DNA from: JAIBJN01 sp963699495
GTDB taxonomy: Bacteria > Actinomycetota > Thermoleophilia > Gaiellales > Gaiellaceae
NCBI GenBank assembly: GCA_963699495.1
Contig: CAVOUB010000003.1
Location: 1-64,000, forward strand
Length of the DNA stretch: 64,000 nt
Direction: 5' to 3'
Shown here piece after piece: positions 27,917 to 34,263 of the stretch. Positions within the stretch are counted from its first letter, which is position 1. Each line of letters starts with the position of its first letter. The notes below the pieces were generated by a model. The model saw nothing but the letters and a program-made list of their open reading frames with translations, was not told the DNA's origin and did no database searches. The translations under genes and the position numbers were made by a program.

Positions 27917-28723
27917 GTGCCTGACAGGCGCTCGATCTTCCGCCTTCTCGCGCTCGCGGGCTTTCTCCTGACGGTCGCGCTCGCCCTGTGGCTGGCCGAG
28001 CTGCGGCCGCTGCTGGTCATCATCGTGATGGCCGGCGCCCTCCTCGTGGCGTGGGCGATCGAATGGCTGTCCTGGCGCCAGGACGTCATGCGCCTCGCGG
28101 CGGACGACGGCGACGCCGAGGAGGGGGAGCTTGCTCTCACTCCGGTGCCGCCGCCTCTTGCACCGCCCGTCGCCGAGTCGCCGGCGGCCGACGCGCCGCC
28201 GCCGGTGCCGGTCGAGGAGCCTGCTCTTGCGGAGCCGCCGGTACCAATGCTTCCTCCCGCGCCGGTCGACGCGCCGGTGCCCGCCCCCGAGCCGGAGCCC
28301 CTCCCACCGGTCGTGGAGCCGGTCGCGGAGCCGGAGCGCGTGCCGGTTGTGGAGCCCGTTCCCGTGCCGCCGCCCGAACCGCCGGTGCAGCAGCCGCGGC
28401 CGGCCCTTCGCCCTGTGCCCACGCCTCCGCCGCCTCCACCGCCGGTCGAGCCGGAAGTCCCACAGCCCGTCCGCCCCGCGGCTGCCGCCCCCGACGTCAT
28501 CGACATGCGTACGCGGGTGACGGCCCAGCCGCGGCGCTGGAACCTCTGGGATCTCGAGCGGCGCGCGCGTGACGAGGCCCAGCGCGACCCGGTTCGGTAC
28601 GAGGAGTGGTCGTATCTGTTCGTCCACCTGCGGCAGTTCGCGACGCCGGACGGGTCGCTCCCGACCGAGTTCGACGGCCTTGTCCGGGAGTCGTTCGGCG
28701 AGCTGCTCGAGCACGCGGGCTGA
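27917..28723 (+). CDS. Membrane-anchored proline-rich protein, hypothetical
   Basis: A 268-aa protein. Two adjacent hydrophobic helices (about 9-26 and 31-50) are followed by a ~110-residue Pro/Val/Glu/Ala low-complexity stalk (PPPPPPVEPEVP and similar). A conserved-looking C-terminal ~75-residue domain follows (RRWNLWDLERRARDEA, EEWSYLFVHLRQFATPDG). The stalk could span a distance beside the membrane. GTG at 27917; the stop abuts the next ATG (TGATGA). The C-terminal domain is unfamiliar. Confidence 0.6.
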   Translation: MPDRRSIFRLLALAGFLLTVALALWLAELRPLLVIIVMAGALLVAWAIEWLSWRQDVMRLAADDGDAEEGELALTPVPPPLAPPVAESPAADAPPPVPVEEPALAEPPVPMLPPAPVDAPVPAPEPEPLPPVVEPVAEPERVPVVEPVPVPPPEPPVQQPRPALRPVPTPPPPPPPVEPEVPQPVRPAAAAPDVIDMRTRVTAQPRRWNLWDLERRARDEAQRDPVRYEEWSYLFVHLRQFATPDGSLPTEFDGLVRESFGELLEHAG

Positions 28724-29124
28724 TGAACGCTGCGCTGGCGCGGCGGCAGGCTGCCCTAGCCGGTGTCGCCCTCGTCGGCGCGCTCGGTGCCATTGCTCTC
28801 AGCCAGATCGGGGATGACTCGGACGCCGCGGCACCGCCTACGGCGGTCGTGGAGTGGGAGAGCGCCTCCGTCGGCGTGTTCGAGCCCACCGGGGAGCCGA
28901 CGACCTGCGGCGTCACCGTCACGCCGGACACGATCGGAATCGCTCACCCGGTGCTTCCGTGCGGTGCGAAGATTCTCGTCGAGCACCAGGGTCGCCGCGC
29001 GGAGGCGGACGTGGTCGAACGCGGCCCGGTCGACGCCGGCCAGGCCTTCGACCTGACTCCCGCGCTCGCGCAGGAGCTCGGCGTCGCCGGCGAGACGACG
29101 GTCCGCTGGCGCTTCGCCGAATAG
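28723..29124 (+). CDS. RlpA-like double-psi beta-barrel protein, exported or membrane-anchored
   Basis: A 133-aa protein with an N-terminal hydrophobic signal/anchor (about residues 10-28). A ~75-residue barrel domain follows (EPTTCGVTVTPDTIGIAHPVLPCGAKILVEHQGR...VVERGPVDAGQAFDLTPALAQELG). The paired cysteines (TTCG and PCGA) and the RGP segment match DPBB/RlpA-like and 3D-type domains, some of which bind or cleave peptidoglycan. The catalytic Asp context of true RlpA is present only loosely (FDLTPALA). Overlaps the previous gene, so it is part of the same operon. Confidence 0.65.
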   Translation: MNAALARRQAALAGVALVGALGAIALSQIGDDSDAAAPPTAVVEWESASVGVFEPTGEPTTCGVTVTPDTIGIAHPVLPCGAKILVEHQGRRAEADVVERGPVDAGQAFDLTPALAQELGVAGETTVRWRFAE

Positions 29125-29161
29125 GGATCCACACTTCCTGGGGACGCAGGATCGTCCTGGG

Positions 29162-29196
29162 CGGCCGTGCCCGGGGTCAGACCCCGGCCACGGCCG
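29162..29196. repeat. REP-like palindrome 1
   Basis: A 35-bp nearly perfect palindrome: outer arms CGGCCGTG/CACGGCCG and inner arms CCGGGGTC/GACCCCGG around a single A, with one C:C mismatch. No T tract follows. The GGGGTCAGACCCC centre is repeated at 29300-29312. Confidence 0.6.
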
Positions 29197-29290
29197 AGCG
29201 AGCCGTGGCCCTTCGCCCGCGAGCAGGAGATTCTCTTGCCGCACGTCCAGCGGGCCGCGTTCGTTCCGCCGCGCGGGCATGGCTGCCCGA

Positions 29291-29321
29291 GCCATGTCCG
29301 GGGTCAGACCCCTGACGTGGC
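29291..29321. repeat. REP-like palindrome 2
   Basis: The GGGGTCAGACCCC centre (29300-29312) is flanked by imperfect arms GCCATGTC/GACGTGGC. It lies 100 bp from palindrome 1 in the same intergenic gap upstream of the putative 6S RNA. Confidence 0.55.
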
Positions 29322-29374
29322 CGCCCGGGACAGGTGTGGGGAGGGGTCGGCTCAGACTCGGCGCGGAGCTGCGC

Positions 29375-29380
29375 TAGAGT
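29375..29380 (+). promoter_or_regulatory. Promoter -10 box of the putative 6S RNA
   Basis: TAGAGT ends seven bases before the point where the terminal stem of the RNA begins (29387), an ideal distance for a sigma-A-type start. A clear -35 hexamer is not seen. Confidence 0.5.
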
Positions 29381-29386
29381 GAGGCC

Positions 29387-29537
29387 AGTGCTCGACTCCG
29401 TGCGTGGCGACGTGCGCACATGTAGAACCAACACCTACTGAGAGGGAGCTCGCGTCCGGCCCTCGGGTCGGTAGGGCACCCACCTGGCATGGCCAGGTTC
29501 CTCACGCACGACGCTTCATCGGCGGGGTGGAGCACTA
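29387..29537 (+). ncRNA. ssrS: Putative 6S RNA
   Basis: Long hairpin-like layout typical of 6S RNA. A terminal stem AGTGCTC (29387-29393) pairs with GAGCACT (29530-29536). Further in, CGTGCGTG (29399-29406) pairs with CACGCACG (29503-29510). The 3' side of the central region reads GGGCACCCACCTGGC-ATG-GCCAGGTTCC, a 7-bp hairpin next to the bubble as in known 6S RNAs. A -10 box lies at the right distance upstream. 6S RNA mimics an open promoter and sequesters housekeeping RNA polymerase. The RNA ends about 10 bases before mnmA, so read-through or cotranscription is possible. A generic structured leader is the alternative. Confidence 0.6.
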
Positions 29538-29546
29538 TCTTCTTCG

Positions 29547-30833
29547 ATGGCCACGGCAGAGCTGATCGGGAACGCCGCCCGGGGCGACGATCTCGCCTGG
29601 GTCTCGCTCACCGTCACGCGGGGGCGGGTCGACGCCGCTCGCGGCGAGGGCGCCGGCGTCGGCGAGCTCTGCGAGGCCGTCCGCGGGCTGACGCTCCTCG
29701 AGGCCGCCGCCGTGCCGGGGGCGCCGCTCGGCCTCGACGCCTTGCACGATGCTCTCGGCCCAGCCGTCCGGGCCCGGCCCGACGCGAACCGGGTGGCCGT
29801 CGCCATGAGCGGAGGAGTCGACAGCGCGGTGGCGCTCCTCGAGGCGCATGCTGCAGGGCACGAGCCCGTGGGCGTCACGCTCCGGCTCTGGACCGATCCG
29901 GCCGGGCCTGACGGCGAACGCGCCTGTTGCTCGCCGGCGGCCGTCGCCGCGGCCCGGGAGACCTGCCATGCGCTCGGCCTCCCGCACATCACGCTGGACC
30001 TCCGCGAGCATTTCCGCCGCGCCGTCGTGGCGCCCTTCGTGACGGGCTACGAGAAGGGGGAGACGCCGAACCCGTGCGTCCGTTGCAACGGGAGCTTCCG
30101 CTTCGCGTCGCTGTTTGCCTTCGGCCGCCGGATCGGCGCCGCGCGGCTTGCGACCGGCCACTACGCGCGCCTGCGGAGCCATCGCGGCCGGCTGCTCCTC
30201 GCCCGCGCGGCCGACCCGGTCAAGGATCAGTCCTACATGCTGGCCCGTCTCGACCCTCGCTTCCTCGACCGGGTCTGGTTCCCGCTCGGCGAGCAGACGA
30301 AGGAGGAGACACGAGCACGCGCCCGTGCTGCGGGGCTCGCGGTCGCCGCGCGCGTCGAGAGCCAGGAGGCTTGCTTTCTCGCCGGAGGCGACTACCGGGA
30401 CTTCCTCGCGCGCCATGGGCTCGCGCCGGAGGAGGGGCGGATCGTCGACGAGTCCGGCAACGAGCTCGGGAGGCACGACGGCTTCTGGCGCTTCACCTCG
30501 GGCCAGCGCCGCGGCCTCGGCGTCTCCACAGGAGAGCCCCTCTACACCCTCAAGACGAGCCCGCGGACGAACACGGTTGTCGTCGGGCCGCGTGAGTCGC
30601 TCGGCCGGACGTCGGTCGCGGTGCGCTCGGGGCGCCTATTCGTTCCGGTGGAGCGGGTCGAGGCGAAGCTCCGCTACCGCTCGCCGTCCGCGCCCGCGCG
30701 CGTCGAGCCGGCCGGGCGCGGCTTCCGGCTTTCGCTCGACCAGCCGGTCTACGGCGTCGCGACGGGGCAGGCGGCCGTGCTCTACGAGGACGGCGCGGTG
30801 GTCGGCGCGGGCCTGATCACCTCCGCCTGCTGA
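29547..30833 (+). CDS. mnmA: tRNA 2-thiouridylase MnmA with N-terminal degenerate IscU/NifU-like domain
   Basis: Residues ~80-428 are MnmA, which thiolates U34 of Glu/Gln/Lys tRNAs. PP-loop SGGVDS is at 88-93. ETPNPCVRCN has Cys177/Cys180 and the second catalytic Cys276 is in ESQEACF; TSGQRRGLG and the C-terminal barrel follow. The first ~78 residues are extra. They read like an IscU/NifU scaffold (GDDLAWVSLTVTRGRVDAARGEGAGVGELCEAVRGLTLLEA...LGLDALHDAL) with the three cluster-binding cysteines missing. The ATG at 29547 is the only reasonable start and lies just after the putative 6S RNA. No cysteine desulfurase gene is adjacent. Confidence 0.9.
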   Translation: MATAELIGNAARGDDLAWVSLTVTRGRVDAARGEGAGVGELCEAVRGLTLLEAAAVPGAPLGLDALHDALGPAVRARPDANRVAVAMSGGVDSAVALLEAHAAGHEPVGVTLRLWTDPAGPDGERACCSPAAVAAARETCHALGLPHITLDLREHFRRAVVAPFVTGYEKGETPNPCVRCNGSFRFASLFAFGRRIGAARLATGHYARLRSHRGRLLLARAADPVKDQSYMLARLDPRFLDRVWFPLGEQTKEETRARARAAGLAVAARVESQEACFLAGGDYRDFLARHGLAPEEGRIVDESGNELGRHDGFWRFTSGQRRGLGVSTGEPLYTLKTSPRTNTVVVGPRESLGRTSVAVRSGRLFVPVERVEAKLRYRSPSAPARVEPAGRGFRLSLDQPVYGVATGQAAVLYEDGAVVGAGLITSAC

Positions 30834-30848
30834 GTAGACTGCCGACGT

Positions 30849-31316
30849 ATGCCGCTGGCGTTCGAAGCCATCGACGCGCTCTGGATCGCGCTCAGCGTCT
30901 TCTGCGTGCTGGTCGCGATCGGGCTCACGTACGTGCTCGTGCGCCTGGGCGGAACCATCGGACGGCTGACGTCGTTTCTCCAGGGCCTCGAGCGGGAAGT
31001 GCTTCCCGTCATCAACGAGGCGGGGGGAACGATTCAGCGAGTGAACGCGCAGCTGGACAAGGCGGACCGGGTGACCGACAGCGCAGTCGACATCGCCGAC
31101 AGCGTGGACACGGCCGTCCGGGCGGTGACGCTCGCCATCACGCGGCCCGTCCAGAAGATCGCCGGCCTCGCCGAGGGAATCGCCCACGCCTTGGCCTCCC
31201 TGCGCACCCGCAAGAGCCCGCGGCGTGCCTACGAGGCCGGCCGAGAGGCGGCCCACCGACGGGAAGAGGAGATTGCGGACGAGCTCCGTGGAGGTGGCGC
31301 CGGCCCTGAGCGCTGA
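30849..31316 (+). CDS. DUF948-like membrane-anchored protein
   Basis: A 155-aa protein with one N-terminal helix (about 9-31, ALWIALSVFCVLVAIGLTYVLV), followed by a long amphipathic region with repeated Val/Ile/Asp spacing (NEAGGTIQRVNAQLDKADRVTDSAVDIADSVD) characteristic of DUF948 proteins. Function of the family is unknown; many are near stress-response genes. The C-terminus is basic then acidic. Its end overlaps the anti-sigma-like gene. Confidence 0.7.
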   Translation: MPLAFEAIDALWIALSVFCVLVAIGLTYVLVRLGGTIGRLTSFLQGLEREVLPVINEAGGTIQRVNAQLDKADRVTDSAVDIADSVDTAVRAVTLAITRPVQKIAGLAEGIAHALASLRTRKSPRRAYEAGREAAHRREEEIADELRGGGAGPER

Positions 31317-31716
31317 CGCGATCACGCTCTCCCTCCCGCACGCAAAGCCGTACCACGGCGTCGCACGACTCGTCGTCGGCGGGCTCGCCGCCCGGCTCGA
31401 CCTTTCCTACGAGCACCTCGAAGATCTCCAGCTTGCGCTCGAGAGCGTCCTCGAGCGGGACGGGTACGTCGCCGGGGACGAGGTCACCGTGCGCCTCTTC
31501 GTCGAGGCCGACTCGGTGGCCATGACGATCGGCCCGCTCGATCCCGCCGAGCTGCAGGGCGACCTCGACCGCGCGCCGGGCGACGGCATCTCGCTGTCTC
31601 GGCTGCTCTCGACCCTCGTCGAGAAGGTGATCCTCGAAGACGTCGACGGCGAGCGCAGGCTCCGACTGGAGAAGCGCGTGCCGATGACGAAGCCCGAGCC
31701 GCGAGAGCCCGTGTGA
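31288..31716 (+). CDS. Anti-sigma regulatory factor-like protein (HATPase fold, degenerate)
   Basis: A 142-aa protein upstream of, and overlapping, a SigB/F-type sigma gene, the usual place of an RsbW/SpoIIAB anti-sigma kinase. YEHLEDLQLALESVLERD aligns with the N box (hDDLxLAvtEaxxNA), but the key Asn appears replaced, and the G1/G2 ATP-lid motifs are weak (MTIGPLDPAEL; GDGISLSRLLSTLVEKV). It may bind the sigma factor without ATP-dependent kinase activity. GTG at 31288 is inferred. Role in sigma control is by context. Confidence 0.65.
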   Translation: MEVAPALSADAITLSLPHAKPYHGVARLVVGGLAARLDLSYEHLEDLQLALESVLERDGYVAGDEVTVRLFVEADSVAMTIGPLDPAELQGDLDRAPGDGISLSRLLSTLVEKVILEDVDGERRLRLEKRVPMTKPEPREPV

Positions 31717-32486
31717 GGACGGCCGGGGGGAAGACCGACCGCGAGCTCCTGCGCCGGTACCACGAACGGGACGACCTCGAGGCGCGCGAGCAGCTCATCG
31801 AGCAGTACCTGCCGCTCGTGCGCTCGCTCGCGCGCCGCTACGCAAACCGGGGCGAACAGCTTGACGATCTCGTGCAGGTCGGCTCCATCGGCCTGATCAA
31901 GGCCATCGACCGGTTCGACGTCGACCGCGGGGTCGAGCTCACCACCTACGCGACCCCGAACATCATCGGCGAGATCAAGCGCCACTTCCGCGACAAGGGC
32001 TGGTCGATCCGGGTTCCGCGCGGGCTCCAGGAGCTCAATGTGCGGCTCTCGCAGCTGCTCGAGCGGCTGACGGTCGAGCTCGAGCGCTCGCCGACGATCC
32101 CCGAGCTGGCCGAGGGAGCAGGCGTCACCGAGGAAGAGGTGCTCGAGGCGCTGGAATCGGGCCAGGCGTACACGACCGTGTCCTTGTCAGCGCCGTCAGG
32201 CCACGCAGAAGACGGCGAGCTCGATCCGCTCGAGTCCCTGGGGGAGCTCGAGCACGGGTACGAGGTCAGCGAGGACCGGGCGGTGCTCGCACCGGGGCTC
32301 GACGTCCTCGACGCGCGCGAGCGGCAGATCATCCGGCTGCGTTTCTGGGAGGGCCTCACCCAGTCGCAGATCGCCGCGCAGGTCGGGATCTCCCAGATGC
32401 ACGTCTCGCGCCTCATCCGCCGCTCGCTGGAGAAGGTTCGAGCGGAGATCACGGTGAGCGAGCGGGGCTCCCGCGAGGCGGGTTGA
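31713..32486 (+). CDS. RNA polymerase sigma factor, SigB/SigF family
   Basis: A 257-aa group 3 sigma factor. Region 2 is LVRSLARRYANRGEQLDDLVQVGSIGLIKAIDRFD then LTTYATPNIIGEIKRHFRDK. Region 3 is IRVPRGLQELN. Region 4 has a helix-turn-helix (LTQSQIAAQVGISQMHVSRLIRRSL). Such factors direct general stress or sporulation-type regulons. GTG at 31713 overlaps the stop of the anti-sigma-like gene, so partner and factor are made together. Confidence 0.9.
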   Translation: MRTAGGKTDRELLRRYHERDDLEAREQLIEQYLPLVRSLARRYANRGEQLDDLVQVGSIGLIKAIDRFDVDRGVELTTYATPNIIGEIKRHFRDKGWSIRVPRGLQELNVRLSQLLERLTVELERSPTIPELAEGAGVTEEEVLEALESGQAYTTVSLSAPSGHAEDGELDPLESLGELEHGYEVSEDRAVLAPGLDVLDARERQIIRLRFWEGLTQSQIAAQVGISQMHVSRLIRRSLEKVRAEITVSERGSREAG

Positions 32487-32622
32487 CGTCGGCGGAGTCG
32501 AGGCGGATACTCGACGGGCCGGACTGACCCCGTCTGTGGCTCCGCCGCTGTGCGGCGAAGGGAAGAGCAGCCGCGGCGCGACGTATCCGTCGCAAACGCT
32601 ACTCCGATTGGAGGCGAGCCGC

Positions 32623-33306
32623 ATGGCAGATATCGGCATCGAGTGGGTCAAGCAGTACCACGGGCGGGCCGCCAACCTGTCGAACACGCAGGCGCAGGCC
32701 GAGGGGCTCCTCAACACGCTCTCGGGCGTCCGCCGCTTCAACTGGGGCGACGACCTTGCCTGGGATCAGGACTTCGAGGAGAGCGGAGCGGGCTCGCCCG
32801 CGACCGGGACGGACAACACCTGGATCGACACTGTCGACATCGCGTTCTTCTCCGGACACGGCAGCTCGTCGGGCCCGTTCTTCGGCGTCGCCACGCACGA
32901 CGACGGCACGGCGAAGGCGGACGAGCTCCGGCTCGGCAACAACAACCTCGAGTGGCTCACGCTCGACGCCTGCGAGGTCCTGAAGTGGGACAACGGAGCC
33001 GTCTTCAACCGCTGGGGATGGCCGGTCTTCAAGGGCCTGCACTACATCCTCGGGTTCCACACGACGACCCGTGACGAGTCGAAGCGAGGCCGCTACCTCG
33101 CCGAGAACCTCAACAACGGCGACCGCGTCCGCGACGCCTGGCGAAAGGCGTGCCAGGAGACCGAGGACTCCGACACGGAGTACGCATACCTCCGCGCAGA
33201 CTCGGGCGGGACGAACACGTTCGACGACCACTGGTGGGGCAAGGGTTTCGTCTCGCCCGACCCGTCGTCGCCGACTACCCTCTTCTATCTCCGCGACAGC
33301 TGCTGA
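32623..33306 (+). CDS. Caspase-like (DUF6345-like) protein
   Basis: A 227-aa soluble protein with the plan of a minimal caspase/C25-type peptidase. A beta strand ending in FFSGHG carries His79, and another strand ends in TLDACEVL with Cys117, the expected His-Cys dyad. After that come a hydrophobic strand (HYILGFHTTT) and a helix/loop region. The DUF6345 name is my best match. Substrate is unknown. The ATG at 32623 follows GGAGG at slightly long spacing. A companion gene starts 9 bp downstream, so the two probably function together. Confidence 0.65.
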   Translation: MADIGIEWVKQYHGRAANLSNTQAQAEGLLNTLSGVRRFNWGDDLAWDQDFEESGAGSPATGTDNTWIDTVDIAFFSGHGSSSGPFFGVATHDDGTAKADELRLGNNNLEWLTLDACEVLKWDNGAVFNRWGWPVFKGLHYILGFHTTTRDESKRGRYLAENLNNGDRVRDAWRKACQETEDSDTEYAYLRADSGGTNTFDDHWWGKGFVSPDPSSPTTLFYLRDSC

Positions 33307-33315
33307 GGTGATGAG

Positions 33316-34176
33316 ATGGCAGACCTGTTCCAGTTCCCCAAGATCAGCCTCGACCGCGACCGCATCACCCTGTACCGCACCCCGTTCCCGAAGCTGACGG
33401 ACGCCCGGATCGCGAAGCTCGCGGCGCTCCACGGGGTTAAGAGCAAGCCGCAGGACGCCGGCTCGCGGATCATCTTCCGCGACCGCCGGGCGACGCTCGA
33501 AGTGTTCCTTGCAAGCGACTCGATTCGGTGGAGCACGCTCTCCAACGGCACCGCCGAGTCGGGCGGCAACGGGGGTCGGCCCGCTCTGCCGGACGACGCC
33601 GCGGCGCCCAAGCTCGCGGCGGCGTTCCTCCGCGCGCGCAAGGTCCAGACGAAGGGTGCTGCAGTGGACTCGATCACGCACGCGATGTTCGCCCGGGCCA
33701 ACCGCAAGACGCGCAACGCCGAGGAGCATCCGATCGCCGTCCACGTCAACTATCGCTATGAGCTCGAGGGCCTGCCGGTGCTGGGGCCGGGCGCGAAGAT
33801 CCAGGTCACGTACGCGGGCGGCAAAGCGCCCGCCGAGATGTACAAGTTCTGGCGCGCCCCCAAGGCGGAGGCCGAGCTCGAGCTCCTGCCGGCCGAGGCC
33901 GCGTTCGACCTCCTGCGTCGCGATCCGGCGTTTGCGGAGCTGCCCTCCGACGGGTCCCAGGTCGTGTACCGGGACCTGCGACTCGGCTACTACGCGCTGC
34001 CGCCCCGCGAGACGCAGGGCGCCCTCATCCCCGTCTATGCGTTCGAAGGAACCGTCACGACCAGGGAGTTCGAGCGCTACGACTTCACACGCTATGTGGT
34101 CGCCGTGCCGTACACGCCCGACCAGGCCAAGGAGGTCGGCGCCGCCTTCCGCGACGCGGGCCCCATCTTCAGCTGA
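33316..34176 (+). CDS. Partner of the caspase-like protein, hypothetical
   Basis: A 286-aa soluble protein with no signal peptide. It looks like two alpha/beta modules: residues ~1-75 (KLTDARIAKLAALHGV...ATLEVF) and ~130-286 with PepSY/YycI-like rhythm (YRYELEGLPVLGPGAKIQVTYAGG, PVYAFEGTV). Such modules often bind or inhibit peptidases, so it may regulate the caspase-like neighbour, but that is inference. ATG at 33316 after GAGGTGATGAG. Not recognised as a named family. Confidence 0.5.
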   Translation: MADLFQFPKISLDRDRITLYRTPFPKLTDARIAKLAALHGVKSKPQDAGSRIIFRDRRATLEVFLASDSIRWSTLSNGTAESGGNGGRPALPDDAAAPKLAAAFLRARKVQTKGAAVDSITHAMFARANRKTRNAEEHPIAVHVNYRYELEGLPVLGPGAKIQVTYAGGKAPAEMYKFWRAPKAEAELELLPAEAAFDLLRRDPAFAELPSDGSQVVYRDLRLGYYALPPRETQGALIPVYAFEGTVTTREFERYDFTRYVVAVPYTPDQAKEVGAAFRDAGPIFS

Positions 34177-34263
34177 GCTCGGGCGGGAGGGGCGCCTCGC
34201 CGGCGCCCCTCCCGCCGCCCTGCGGCCGTCCGGGGGGCCCCGTGTCGCCGGTACGATCGCGCC

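Noticed and set aside
28137..28506. Gly/Thr- and Ala/Arg-rich minus-strand ORFs
   Set aside because: Mirror translations of the Pro-rich stalk of the 27917-28723 gene.
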